Below are positions 31,861 through 41,438 of a stretch of 64,000 nt of DNA, piece by piece. The DNA is from Gammaproteobacteria bacterium (GTDB lineage Bacteria > Pseudomonadota > Gammaproteobacteria > GCA-002705445 > GCA-002716945). Position 1 is the first letter of the stretch. Each line of letters opens with the position of its first letter. The notes beneath the pieces were generated by a model, which was not told the origin of the DNA, did no database searches, and worked only from the letters and a program-made list of their open reading frames with translations. The stretch is taken from NCBI GenBank assembly GCA_018667355.1, contig JABIVC010000016.1, positions 1 to 64,000 of the forward strand, written 5' to 3'. The translations under genes and the position numbers were made by a program.

Positions 31861-33030
31861 TGTTCTTTTCAACACATCAATTCCAGTTGCAGACTCAATA
31901 GCTTTAATTTTCAAATACTTACTTTTGTTAAATATTCTTAATGATTGTGTTTTCAGATAATTAGGGATTAAGTTATCAGAGTAAAACTTTTTAAGAAAAT
32001 TAATTGCATTATAAGTCTTACTATTTTCTAAGATGCAAGAACTATTAAAGTTTTCTAAGACCTGATTCAAGTTATGATTATCAGAACTCATCTTTAAAAA
32101 TGAGTTTTCTAGCAAGTAAATATCTTGTATACCCATATTTAACCCGAGACCAGCCATAGGATGAACAGAGTGAGCTGCACCGCCTATAACTAATATATTA
32201 TTCGTTACATAAGATTCAACATGAAAACCAGACAATGGAAAAATAACTCTATCTGAAATACTTTTGATAGATCCAACCTTCTCTGAGAGATGACTATTTA
32301 AAACAGAGATAATATTTTTATCATCCTCATTTTTTAGATCGTCTAAAATATCATTGTTCACTGACCATATTAAATTATATTTATTCTGTGTAATTGGTAA
32401 TAACCCCAGAATCTGTCCATCCAAGAATTTTTGATAAGCAATATTAGAAACAGTGTTACCCTCGAGATGTAAATCTATTACCAAAGCATGTTGATTATAC
32501 TCAATGGACTTTTTATTTAACTCAAGAGAATTCAGCAAGAAGTCTATGCTATTATCTGATTTTATAATAAGATTCAAATTGATAGTTTTATCATCAGAAA
32601 GTGTAACTTTATGGCAATTATCATTGTAACTAATACTATTTATATCTGAGTCATCAATAATTTCAATATTATTTATTGCAGATAACTTTGCTGTCAAACT
32701 ATTAATAATTAAATCCTCTTTTATGATATATCCTAAGCTATCATATGAAATAGATGATGACTCAAATTTAACCTCCTCACCCATATTATCAGACCATGTT
32801 ATAATTTTATTATAGGGCCTGGATGTACTAATCATAATGTCATCCCAAATACCCATCTTCATGAAAAAATATTTTGATAAAAGATTAATAGAAAAATGTC
32901 TATTTATTTTGGATTCGCGATATTTTTTTTTACTATTCCTAACTAAATAAACATTTTCATATATATTAGATAAACTTATAGCAGAGAGCATTCCAATAAT
33001 GCCATCACCAATGATTAGTGAATTTTTCAT
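31831..33030 (-). CDS. UbiH/COQ6-family FAD monooxygenase, paralog 2 (UbiI-like position)
   Basis: GDGIIG dinucleotide-binding start; NILVIGGAAHSVHPMAGLGLNMGIQD; next to ubiH-like/pepP/ygfB. Confidence 0.82.
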   Translation of the reverse strand: MKNSLIIGDGIIGMLSAISLSNIYENVYLVRNSKKKYRESKINRHFSINLLSKYFFMKMGIWDDIMISTSRPYNKIITWSDNMGEEVKFESSSISYDSLGYIIKEDLIINSLTAKLSAINNIEIIDDSDINSISYNDNCHKVTLSDDKTINLNLIIKSDNSIDFLLNSLELNKKSIEYNQHALVIDLHLEGNTVSNIAYQKFLDGQILGLLPITQNKYNLIWSVNNDILDDLKNEDDKNIISVLNSHLSEKVGSIKSISDRVIFPLSGFHVESYVTNNILVIGGAAHSVHPMAGLGLNMGIQDIYLLENSFLKMSSDNHNLNQVLENFNSSCILENSKTYNAINFLKKFYSDNLIPNYLKTQSLRIFNKSKYLKIKAIESATGIDVLKRTSVDKYCYPN

Positions 33031-34217
33031 GAATCAGTACCAATATTAAGATAAGGATAATTATCAATGCCTAATATATTCTTCAAAAAGTTATTTTTCA
33101 TAACCTGAGATGATTTAATTGAATTCATTACAAAAAAACTTAACAGTTTAGATGGAAATTTATCTCCACCTAAGACATTTATTGCTAAATCAATGTTATT
33201 AAAAACAGAGTCACGCGATTCAGCAATTGCAGTAACTAAACCTTCAATATCTAGCTTTCCATTAACTAAATGATTAATTAGAGATTCAATATTACTAACA
33301 GCTAAGTTAAATCCCTGTGCTCCAACAGGGTGCAAAAGCTGCGAAGAATTACCTAATAACAATATATTGTCCTTAGATATTTCTTTAGATCTAGATGTTA
33401 TGAGGTCGTATTGACTGACTAATTTTAAGGTAGAAATCTCATTAGCATAATCTTTAAAAATATCTTTAATTAAATCAATGTTAATCTTATTCTTATCATT
33501 AAAGAAAACTGGGATATCTTTTTTATTAATTGTTAGTATAAAATTGATTTTATTATCTCCATATGGAATACCAGCAAAAATACCATATTTATTAAAAACC
33601 TGTATGGCATGAAATTTTTTAAATGATGCTGTGGAGTTGAATATAAAAGAAGTCTGAGCATAATCTATCACTAAAGATTGTATATTTAATTCATTTTTTA
33701 TTTTTGAACTAATTCCATCTGAAACTATTAAGTACTTAGCCTTAAGCGTCAACCCAGAAGATAGTTCCCCGGTCAATTTATAATTATTATCGTGATTCAT
33801 TTTAAACTTACTTATGGAATCTTGATCATATATTTTTATGTTAGGTTGTTTTTTTATTTGATTCAAAAATTCTTGAAGTAAGTTTCTTCTATCAATCACA
33901 TATCCCAAATCATTTAAATAAATATCTTTTGCATTAAATGAGAGTCTATTTAGACTATGATAGCTTTTAATATTGAGATTTCTAATCGGATACGTATAAG
34001 ATTGTATTTTATCCCATAGACCAAAACTTTTAAGTGCTAAATAGGATTTATAATTTAATGATAATGGAGAATAATTGTCAAATGATGGAATATTTTTAAT
34101 CTCATTTTTTTCAACCAAACAGCAGTTTAGGCCTAATTTAGCAAGTTGGATTGTTACTAAACAACCAACAAGACCTGCTCCACTTATAACAAAATCAAAT
34201 TCTTGATTATTAGTCAT
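33027..34217 (-). CDS. ubiH: UbiH-like FAD-dependent ubiquinone biosynthesis hydroxylase
   Basis: GAGLVGCLVTIQLAKLGL; NILLLGNSSQLLHPVGAQGFNLA; downstream of pepP. Confidence 0.83.
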   Translation of the reverse strand: MTNNQEFDFVISGAGLVGCLVTIQLAKLGLNCCLVEKNEIKNIPSFDNYSPLSLNYKSYLALKSFGLWDKIQSYTYPIRNLNIKSYHSLNRLSFNAKDIYLNDLGYVIDRRNLLQEFLNQIKKQPNIKIYDQDSISKFKMNHDNNYKLTGELSSGLTLKAKYLIVSDGISSKIKNELNIQSLVIDYAQTSFIFNSTASFKKFHAIQVFNKYGIFAGIPYGDNKINFILTINKKDIPVFFNDKNKINIDLIKDIFKDYANEISTLKLVSQYDLITSRSKEISKDNILLLGNSSQLLHPVGAQGFNLAVSNIESLINHLVNGKLDIEGLVTAIAESRDSVFNNIDLAINVLGGDKFPSKLLSFFVMNSIKSSQVMKNNFLKNILGIDNYPYLNIGTDS

Positions 34218-35523
34218 TATTATATCTCATTAGATTTTCTATTTCATCCGAAGATTTTGGAACCTTGGATGTTAGGACTTCTGGGCCATTCTTTGTGACT
34301 AAAATATCATCTTCAATTCTTATTCCAATATCATGAAATTTTTTACTTATGGAGTTATCAGCTCTTATATAAAGACCTGGTTCTACAGTAAAAATCATTC
34401 CCGGTTTAAGTTTTACTGGTTTTTTATCTTCCTTATATTCCGATGGATCATGAACATCAAGACCTAGCCAGTGGCCGGTGTTATGCATATAATATTTTTT
34501 ATAGAGCTGATCTTTCATTGCTTCTTTGTAAGGTTTGCTAATCAAGCCTATCTTAATGAGCCCTCTGCAGATTACCTTAACTGCTATTGTATGAATATCC
34601 TGTAAAGTATTTCCGACAATACAGGCCTCTATAGCTTTTTCTTGAGCATCAAGAACAAGGTTATAAATTAATTTTTGCTCTTTTGTAAACTTACCATTAA
34701 TAGGGATAGTTCTAGTTATATCAGATGCATAATTTTTATATTCACAAGCAGCGTCAGTTAGCAAAAGTTGACCATTCTTGAGAGTTGATGAATTATCTAT
34801 GTAATGTAAAATACAAGCATTTTTGCCAGAAGCAACGATGGATGTATATGCCTCTGTTGCATTATTAGTATTAAAATTATAAAGTAAAACTGCTTCTAAT
34901 TCTCTCTCCGTTAACCCTGGCTTGCACTTCTTTATCATCTCAATATGAGCTTGTGCAGATATTTTACCTGCTGCACGTATAAGGCCAATTTCTTCTTTAT
35001 CTTTTATTAGCCTAAGTTTATGTAGTATTTTTTTTAATGAAAAGAATTCAGAAGGGAGCTCTGCTCCTGATCTATATTTTTTTTCAAGTTTACTGAGAGA
35101 CTTATTATAGATTAGTTTATTTATAGAATTCTCATCCCAATCATGATAAATGGTTTTATTGTTTTCAAGGTAAAGCTTAAGATGTTTCTCAAAATCACAT
35201 AAATAGTCACACTTATCAAAACCATATAATTTTTTAACCTTAGAAGAAGTAGCAAGCTTACCAGTCCATATTTCATCATGTATATTTGGTTTTTTTGTAA
35301 AGAAATGTGTTGTTAAAGTCTTATCTTCCTTTAAGATTATAAGTAATCCAGATGGCTTGTCATAACCAGTTAAGTAATAAAAATTACTGCATTGTCGATA
35401 TCTAAAAGTAGAGTCGTTATTTCTATATTTTTCCTGAGCAGCCTCAATCAGAACCATTGAGTTATTCTTCATTAGGTCAAATAATTTTTTTCTTCTTTTT
35501 TTATACATAATATTTTTAATCAT
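34210..35523 (-). CDS. pepP: Xaa-Pro aminopeptidase
   Basis: TDAACEYKNYASDITRTIP, MHNTGHWLGLDVHDP, MIFTVEPGLYI. Confidence 0.94.
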   Translation of the reverse strand: MIKNIMYKKRRKKLFDLMKNNSMVLIEAAQEKYRNNDSTFRYRQCSNFYYLTGYDKPSGLLIILKEDKTLTTHFFTKKPNIHDEIWTGKLATSSKVKKLYGFDKCDYLCDFEKHLKLYLENNKTIYHDWDENSINKLIYNKSLSKLEKKYRSGAELPSEFFSLKKILHKLRLIKDKEEIGLIRAAGKISAQAHIEMIKKCKPGLTERELEAVLLYNFNTNNATEAYTSIVASGKNACILHYIDNSSTLKNGQLLLTDAACEYKNYASDITRTIPINGKFTKEQKLIYNLVLDAQEKAIEACIVGNTLQDIHTIAVKVICRGLIKIGLISKPYKEAMKDQLYKKYYMHNTGHWLGLDVHDPSEYKEDKKPVKLKPGMIFTVEPGLYIRADNSISKKFHDIGIRIEDDILVTKNGPEVLTSKVPKSSDEIENLMRYNND

Positions 35524-36055
35524 CAGCAGTAGTATCTTCTAAAGATGTTATATAAATATGATTCACGGCAGATACCACATAAGAACTAATCTCAATATAA
35601 TATTCATTAGTTTCTTCATTATCATTAATAGCATAATTCTGCCCAACTTTGCTAATTTCTGTTAAATCATGAATAATCTCCTGATAATCAAGTGTGTTTT
35701 TTAATAATTTATGCTGAATGAGATAATTAATACTTAGCAAGAAACTATTAGACCATTCACCCAATGCTATTAGCCTCTCCTGTACTGACTCCTGTACTGA
35801 AAAAGGAAAAAATAGTGATTCATTTCCAACGGTTTGTTTTATGAGCATAATATTATCTACAACTATCTTATAATCTGACATTTTTTTATTTAATTCTTGC
35901 TTATTAGAAAAGAATGTCTCTAATGCAGGAAAATAGGTGTCTACGGGCTGATTACTGGCTGCGAAACCAGTTAAGTAACCAAAAACTTCATTGATAGAAA
36001 AAGGGCTTTCTATATCTGATAAAAATTTTTTTAACTGTTTTTCTAATATATCCAT
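35516..36055 (-). CDS. YgfB/YecA (UPF0149) family protein
   Basis: INEVFGYLTGFAAS; upstream of pepP as in other Gammaproteobacteria. Confidence 0.8.
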   Translation of the reverse strand: MDILEKQLKKFLSDIESPFSINEVFGYLTGFAASNQPVDTYFPALETFFSNKQELNKKMSDYKIVVDNIMLIKQTVGNESLFFPFSVQESVQERLIALGEWSNSFLLSINYLIQHKLLKNTLDYQEIIHDLTEISKVGQNYAINDNEETNEYYIEISSYVVSAVNHIYITSLEDTTADD

Positions 36056-36141
36056 TGTTTCTTGCCAATTAGTTAGCTAGATTAATTATTATAGAAACAT
36101 TATAATATATGTCTGTAAATAAATGATTTTAAAATAACATT

Positions 36142-36348
36142 ATGTCGAAATTAAGCCAACAACTAGAAAGTCTAAAATTATCCATCAATAGTATTAAGGA
36201 TAAGATGCAGAAGATCAAAATAGAGAATGCCCTTTTGCTTAAGCAACAAACTGGACTGGTGGCAGAAAAATCAGAACTTATAAAAAAGAATGAATTGGCA
36301 AGAGAAGAAATTGAGGCCATATTAGAGAGAATTAGGAATATAGAGTAG
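36142..36348 (+). CDS. Small coiled-coil protein (ZapB-like)
   Basis: 68 aa, heptad-rich; directly upstream of zapA. Confidence 0.72.
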   Translation: MSKLSQQLESLKLSINSIKDKMQKIKIENALLLKQQTGLVAEKSELIKKNELAREEIEAILERIRNIE

Positions 36349-36350
36349 TT

Positions 36351-36641
36351 ATGGAACAAGAGCAAATAACAGTAATAATCCAAGAACAAGAATATAAGAT
36401 TAAATGTGAACCAGCTCAGGTTGAATTATTACAAAAATCAGCCATGCATTTAGATATGAAAATGAGTGAAATTAAAACATTATCACCAAACATGGCTAAA
36501 GATAAAGTAGCAATCATGACAGCATTGAATATTGTTAGTAAATATTTAGGTCAAGAGGATCAAATAAAAGAATATTCTAATGCGTGTGATGATATAAGTA
36601 TGATGACTAATTCATTAAATGAATTTGGAACAGATAAATGA
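36351..36641 (+). CDS. zapA: Cell division protein ZapA
   Basis: ITVIIQEQEYKIKCEPAQVELLQKSAMHLDMKMSEIK and MTALNIVSKYL. Confidence 0.88.
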   Translation: MEQEQITVIIQEQEYKIKCEPAQVELLQKSAMHLDMKMSEIKTLSPNMAKDKVAIMTALNIVSKYLGQEDQIKEYSNACDDISMMTNSLNEFGTDK

Positions 36642-37096
36642 AGTACTGGCTCATGAAAAATGAACCGGACGACTATAACATAGATAATCTCAAAAAAGAC
36701 AAAATAGAACCATGGGATGGTATCAGAAATTATCAAGTTAGGAACATGATAAGAGATGATATGTGCATCGGCGATATTGCTTTTTTTTACCACTCAAACT
36801 GCGAGATTCCTGGAATATATGGAATTATGACTATAAATTCTAAACCATATCCAGACAGTACAGCATTCGACAAAAAAGCAAAATACTATGACAAAAAAAG
36901 TAACAAAGAAAAGCCAACATGGTTAATGGTTGATGTTAAATATAAGAGAAAATTACGGGCAGCAATAACACTAAAAGAATTAAAAAGTAAAAAAGAATTA
37001 TCAAGCATGAGAGTTGTTCAGAAAGGTAATAGATTATCAATTACAGAAGTAAATAAAAAAGAATGGGACTATATTTTGTCTCTAGAAAAAAAATAA
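36638..37096 (+). CDS. EVE domain protein
   Basis: YWLMKNEPDDYNIDNL, WDGIRNYQVRNMIRDDMCIGDIAFFYHSN. Confidence 0.92.
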   Translation: MKYWLMKNEPDDYNIDNLKKDKIEPWDGIRNYQVRNMIRDDMCIGDIAFFYHSNCEIPGIYGIMTINSKPYPDSTAFDKKAKYYDKKSNKEKPTWLMVDVKYKRKLRAAITLKELKSKKELSSMRVVQKGNRLSITEVNKKEWDYILSLEKK

Positions 37097-37181
37097 TTGA
37101 TAAAAAAGATTAATAAAACAAAAAATATCCAAAAAAAGATAAAAAAATTGTATTTTTTTTAAAAAAAACATCGAAAAAAAC

Positions 37182-37210
37182 TTGTAATATGATTTTTATG
37201 TAAATAAACT
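37182..37210 (+). promoter_or_regulatory. Candidate sigma70-type promoter for the lysine-rich protein gene
   Basis: TTGTAA - 17 nt - TAAACT ahead of a GGAGG RBS; only 4/6 matches at each box. Confidence 0.35.
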
Positions 37211-37244
37211 AAAAATAACCACCAACACTGCGGAGGAAACAGTC

Positions 37245-37568
37245 ATGGTAGCAAAGAAAAAAGCAAAGGTTGCTAAAAGGAAAACTAAAGTAACAAAAAA
37301 GAAAGCATCTAAGAAAAAAGTTGCTAAGAGAAAAAAAGTTACAACAACTCGTAAGAAAGCAGCTAAGAAGAAAGTTGCTAAAAAGAAGAAGAAAGTAACT
37401 AAAAAGAAGAAGAAAGTAACTAAGAGAAAAGTTGCTAAAAAGAAAAAGAAAGTAACTAAAAAGAAGAAGAAAGTAGCTAAGAAAAAAGTTGCTAAGAAAA
37501 AGAAGAAAGTAACTAAGAGAAAAGTTGCTAAAAAGAAGAAAAAAGCTACGAAGCGTAAGAAAAGATAA
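37245..37568 (+). CDS. Lysine-rich histone H1-like/AlgP-like repeat protein
   Basis: 107 aa almost entirely KKKVTK/KKKVAK/KRKVAK repeats; GCGGAGGAAACAGTC RBS region. Confidence 0.88.
   Translation: MVAKKKAKVAKRKTKVTKKKASKKKVAKRKKVTTTRKKAAKKKVAKKKKKVTKKKKKVTKRKVAKKKKKVTKKKKKVAKKKVAKKKKKVTKRKVAKKKKKATKRKKR
37260..37560 (+). repeat. Degenerate in-gene tandem repeats (AAGAAGAAAGTAACTAA / AAAGTTGCTAA units)
   Basis: Recurrent units seen directly across the ORF. Confidence 0.8.
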
Positions 37569-37621
37569 CAATATTTTTTCTAGTTGATCAAAAGGGGCAA
37601 CCCTTATTGAGTAAACGTATT

Positions 37622-37649
37622 AAAAGGCCCTTAATAGGGCCTTTTTTTT
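37622..37649 (+). terminator. Rho-independent terminator
   Basis: AAAAGGCCC-TTAATA-GGGCCTTTTTTTT hairpin with T tract; the inverted repeat may also serve the opposing ilvA gene. Confidence 0.9.
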
Positions 37650-39180
37650 AACTTAAAAATAGATTGTAAGCTTTGTTATAAGTTTCTTCGAAAAACTCAT
37701 ATTTAAGGGTATTTAAGTGCTCAAGAAGTGTCTTAATTTCATCCTGTTCAATCTGAATGCCTAAAAGGACTCTCCCAAAGTCAGCTCCATGGTTCCTATA
37801 GTGAAATAAACTTATATTCCATTTGCTACCAATTGCATTTAGAAAATTAAGTAGTTCTCCTGGTTTTTCTGGAAATATAAATCTGAATACTTTCTCATTT
37901 TTAATATTTTTAGATATTCCACCAACCATATACCGTATATGTAACTTAGCCATTTCATTGTCTGTAAAATCAATAACTTTATACTTATTTGACTTCAAGG
38001 TAGATAAAATCTTTTTTTTATCATCCATTCCATTATTAAGCTTAATGCCAGCGAATACATGCGCCTTACTATCATCAGAATACCTATAATTAAATTCTGT
38101 GATCGATCTTTTGCCAAGTAGTGAACAAAACTTTTTAAAACTACCGGGCTGCTCTTGGATAGTGACACCAATTAACATCTCATTTAATTCCCCTAGCTCA
38201 GATCGCTCAGAAACATGTCTTAATCTATCAAAATTCATATTTGCGCCACAGAAAATTGAAATAAGTTTTTTATTTTTAATATTATGGAGCTTAACAAATT
38301 TCTTTATACCAGCAATTGATAAAGCTCCAGCAGGTTCTGCTATAGTCCTGGTCTCCTCATATAAATCTTTAATACCAGCACAAATTTCGTCAGTATTAAC
38401 TAATACTGAAGAAAAAACTTCATCTTTTGTTAAGTCGAAAGTATGCTTACCTATTTGTTTCACAGCAACACCATCAGCAAAAATACCAATACTTTTTAGT
38501 TTGACCCTTTTTTTCATAGTAAAAGCTTGATTAAAACAATTTGAATCAACTGGTTCTACAGCGATAATTTTAGTTTTAGGGCTCTCATATTTTAAGTAAG
38601 AAACAATGCCAGCCAACAAACCTCCGCCGCCAACCGGAACAAAAATATAGTCTGGCTTGCCTTGTAGTTGGTCCATGATTTCTAGAGCAATGGTACCTTG
38701 TCCTGCAATAACATCTAAATCATCGTATGGATGAATAAATTCTAAACTTTCATTTTTAGATTTTTGTATTGCAAAATCATATGCATCATCATAGCTATCA
38801 CCTTCAAGAATTACCTGAGCACCTAGCGATTTCACAGCATTAACTTTAATCATTGGCGTAGTTTTAGGCATAACTATAATTGCCTTAATTCCAAGTTTTT
38901 TTGATGATAAAGCAACACCTTGGGCATGATTCCCTGCAGAAGCTGCAATCAGATATGATATATTTTTTGTCTTTTTTAAGTGAGATATTTTATTATATGC
39001 CCCTCTTAGTTTAAAAGAAAAAACAGGCTGTAAATCATCTCTTTTTATATAAATATTATTTCCTAGTCTTTTAGAGAGTGTTTTAGCATAATCCAGAGGT
39101 GTTTTTAATGCTATATCATAGACATTAGAATTTTTTATTTTTTTATAAACTAATTTTAACTTTTTTTCTGTCATCTTCAA
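37648..39180 (-). CDS. ilvA: Threonine ammonia-lyase, biosynthetic
   Basis: KRDDLQPVFSFKLRGAYNKI, AASAGNHAQGVALS, PVGGGGLLAGI, two C-terminal ACT-like regions. Confidence 0.96.
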   Translation of the reverse strand: MKMTEKKLKLVYKKIKNSNVYDIALKTPLDYAKTLSKRLGNNIYIKRDDLQPVFSFKLRGAYNKISHLKKTKNISYLIAASAGNHAQGVALSSKKLGIKAIIVMPKTTPMIKVNAVKSLGAQVILEGDSYDDAYDFAIQKSKNESLEFIHPYDDLDVIAGQGTIALEIMDQLQGKPDYIFVPVGGGGLLAGIVSYLKYESPKTKIIAVEPVDSNCFNQAFTMKKRVKLKSIGIFADGVAVKQIGKHTFDLTKDEVFSSVLVNTDEICAGIKDLYEETRTIAEPAGALSIAGIKKFVKLHNIKNKKLISIFCGANMNFDRLRHVSERSELGELNEMLIGVTIQEQPGSFKKFCSLLGKRSITEFNYRYSDDSKAHVFAGIKLNNGMDDKKKILSTLKSNKYKVIDFTDNEMAKLHIRYMVGGISKNIKNEKVFRFIFPEKPGELLNFLNAIGSKWNISLFHYRNHGADFGRVLLGIQIEQDEIKTLLEHLNTLKYEFFEETYNKAYNLFLS

Positions 39181-39242
39181 CCTACATATAATGTATAATA
39201 ACAGGATATATTAATATAATTTAACTATAAATACCGAATTAT

Positions 39243-39896
39243 ATGGATCAAGACGAAAAAAAAATTAAAGTTGCTGAAGCAGCACTAGAGTATATAGAGA
39301 ATAATGAAATATTAGGAATAGGTTCTGGTTCGACTGTAAATTGTTTTATTGAAATGTTGGACAAAGTTAAATCGAAGATAGAAGCAGTTGTTTCATCGTC
39401 AGAAAAAACGTCTCAACTCGTAAAATCAAAAAATATTAAAGTTATTGAATTAAGAGAGGCTGGCAAAATTTCTGTTTATATAGATGGCGCAGATGAATCT
39501 AATAAATTTAAACAGTTAATAAAAGGTGGTGGCGGTGCTCTAACAAGAGAAAAGATAGTTGCAAATTCAAGTTCAAAATTTATTTGTATGATAGACGATA
39601 GTAAATATGTTGGAGTTCTAGGGAAATTTCCTTTACCAATAGAAGTAATTAAAATGGCTCAAAGTTCAGTTGCCATGGAAATGATTAAATTAGGTGGAAG
39701 ACCTATTCTTAGAGAAAACTTTATAACTGATAATGGAAATATAATTCTTGACGTTCATGATCTAGAGATTAACGAGCCAATAAAACTTGAGAAGTTTCTC
39801 AATAATATTCCAGGGGTTGTAACGAATGGGCTTTTTGCAATTCGCTGTGCTGATAAGCTCTTAATAGCTGATGACAAAAATATCGAAGTGATATAA
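39243..39896 (+). CDS. rpiA: Ribose-5-phosphate isomerase A
   Basis: LGIGSGSTVNCFIEML, YIDGADESNKFKQLIKGGGGALTREKI. Confidence 0.96.
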   Translation: MDQDEKKIKVAEAALEYIENNEILGIGSGSTVNCFIEMLDKVKSKIEAVVSSSEKTSQLVKSKNIKVIELREAGKISVYIDGADESNKFKQLIKGGGGALTREKIVANSSSKFICMIDDSKYVGVLGKFPLPIEVIKMAQSSVAMEMIKLGGRPILRENFITDNGNIILDVHDLEINEPIKLEKFLNNIPGVVTNGLFAIRCADKLLIADDKNIEVI

Positions 39897-40283
39897 TTAT
39901 CTTTTTGAGAATTGTGTAGCTTTTCTAGCTTTTCTAAGGCCTACTTTCTTTCTCTCAACTTTTCTTGCGTCTCTTGTAACAAAACCTTCTCTCCTTAGAA
40001 TTGGCAATAAATCGCTTTGATACTTTATTAGTGCTCTAGTTACTCCATGAACCATGGCCCCTACTTGACCACTTGGTCCACCTCCACAAACACTGATTTT
40101 CAAGTCTACCTTATTTTCTAATTCTGATTTTTGTAATGGTGCCATTAAATATGACTTTAAGGCCTTTGATTGAACAAAATTGTCTACGTCACGAGAGTTG
40201 ATTGTTATCAAACCGGTCCCTTCGTTTAAGTAGACACGTGCTGTAGATGTTTTTCTTCTTCCTGTTCCGTATGTTTTATGCAT
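39897..40283 (-). CDS. rpsI: 30S ribosomal protein S9
   Basis: YGTGRRKTSTARV ... GLRKARKATQFSKR. Confidence 0.98.
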   Translation of the reverse strand: MHKTYGTGRRKTSTARVYLNEGTGLITINSRDVDNFVQSKALKSYLMAPLQKSELENKVDLKISVCGGGPSGQVGAMVHGVTRALIKYQSDLLPILRREGFVTRDARKVERKKVGLRKARKATQFSKR

Positions 40284-40284
40284 G

Positions 40285-40698
40285 TTAAATCTCTAGCTTT
40301 TTAGGTTTTTGCGCATGGTGATCATGCTTTTCATTATTATAAATCTTTAATTTTTTGATCATGCTTCTTCCTAAAGGATTTTTAGGTAGCATTCCCTTAA
40401 CAGCATTCATGATAACAAAAGATGGATCTTTTTCCATGATTGCTGATAAATTAGGTTTTTTCATATTTCCAATATAACCCGTATGCTTATAATAAACTTT
40501 ATCTTCAAGTTTGTTGCCTGTTACGGTGAGGTTTTTAGCGTTAATAACAACTATATAGTCGCCATTATCGATATATGGTAGGTATGTAGGCTTATGCTTA
40601 CCTTTTAAGACACTGGCAATTTTCGAAGCAAGCCTCCCCAGAACTGCTGAATTTGCATCTATTATGTACCAGTCTTTTTTGATTGTATTGTCGTTCAT
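40285..40698 (-). CDS. rplM: 50S ribosomal protein L13
   Basis: KDWYIIDANSAVLGRLASKIASVLKGKHKPTY; ORF extends to 40743 but MNDNTIKKDW start preferred. Confidence 0.96.
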   Translation of the reverse strand: MNDNTIKKDWYIIDANSAVLGRLASKIASVLKGKHKPTYLPYIDNGDYIVVINAKNLTVTGNKLEDKVYYKHTGYIGNMKKPNLSAIMEKDPSFVIMNAVKGMLPKNPLGRSMIKKLKIYNNEKHDHHAQKPKKLEI

Positions 40699-40799
40699 AT
40701 TCACAGTATCCATGATTTTACGCACATCATTGCAGGTATACAAGAAATTTATACAAAAAGTTATTTATAGGAGAACATATTAATGTTTAAATATTATTA

Positions 40800-41429
40800 A
40801 TGATTAATCAAAAAAAACCATTAATTGACTCTTTTTTGAGCGAAATTCAATATGCTCTTGGTGCTATTTATGATAATAGTGTTCCCAAAGGCATAAATAA
40901 GGATGATATTGAGCTAAATAATGAACAAGCTGTTAAATCAACGAGAATAATGAGGATTAATCATATGGGTGAAGTTTGCGCTCAGGCTCTGTATCGAGGT
41001 CAGGCTGCTTTTACGAAAGATAAAAAAACAAAAGATCAATTATATAAAATGTGTGATGAAGAAAATGAGCATTTAAAACTATGTAATTTAAGATTGTCTG
41101 AATTAAATGGTAAAAAAAGCATACTCAACCCATTGTGGTATGCGGCATCATTTTCATTAGGAGCTATAGCAGGACTAAAAGAGGGTAAATGGAAACTTGG
41201 GTTTATTGAAGAAACAGAGAAACAAGTTAAAAATCATCTTGAGGAATCTATTACTTCCTTGCCAAAAGAAGATAGCAGAAGTAAATTATTTTTAGAAGAA
41301 ATCGCAAAAGATGAAGAAAAGCATAGAAATACAGTTAAAGAAATAGGTTCAACAGAAATTCCAGAATTAGTAAAAAATACTATGAATACATTATCAAAAG
41401 TAATGAAGAATATTACATACCATGTCTAA
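40800..41429 (+). CDS. coq7: Coq7-type diiron demethoxyubiquinone hydroxylase
   Basis: MRINHMGEVCAQALYRGQA, EENEHLKLC, EETEKQVKNHLEE, IAKDEEKHRNT. Confidence 0.93.
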   Translation: MINQKKPLIDSFLSEIQYALGAIYDNSVPKGINKDDIELNNEQAVKSTRIMRINHMGEVCAQALYRGQAAFTKDKKTKDQLYKMCDEENEHLKLCNLRLSELNGKKSILNPLWYAASFSLGAIAGLKEGKWKLGFIEETEKQVKNHLEESITSLPKEDSRSKLFLEEIAKDEEKHRNTVKEIGSTEIPELVKNTMNTLSKVMKNITYHV

Positions 41430-41438
41430 TATATGTTG

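Noticed and set aside
36638-37096. EVE-domain protein considered as part of a modified-DNA restriction system
   Set aside because: No nuclease, methyltransferase or McrB-like neighbour; stand-alone EVE proteins are common housekeeping-region genes.
37260-37560. Tandem repeats considered as a CRISPR or minisatellite array
   Set aside because: Units are in frame, degenerate and have no unique spacers; they encode the lysine-rich protein.
37209-37571. 120-aa minus-strand ORF with LFSNFSLSYFLL repeats
   Set aside because: Exact antisense shadow of the lysine-repeat gene; the + strand has the RBS, promoter-like boxes and terminator.
37590-37606. Small AAGGG-GCAA-CCCTT hairpin before the main terminator
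   Set aside because: Short stem without its own T tract; probably incidental or part of the 3' UTR.
40699-40743. N-terminal extension of rplM (MYTCNDVRKIMDTVN) as a novel leader peptide
   Set aside because: Most simply an upstream in-frame extension; MNDNTIKKDW fits the usual L13 start. No attenuator structure seen by eye.
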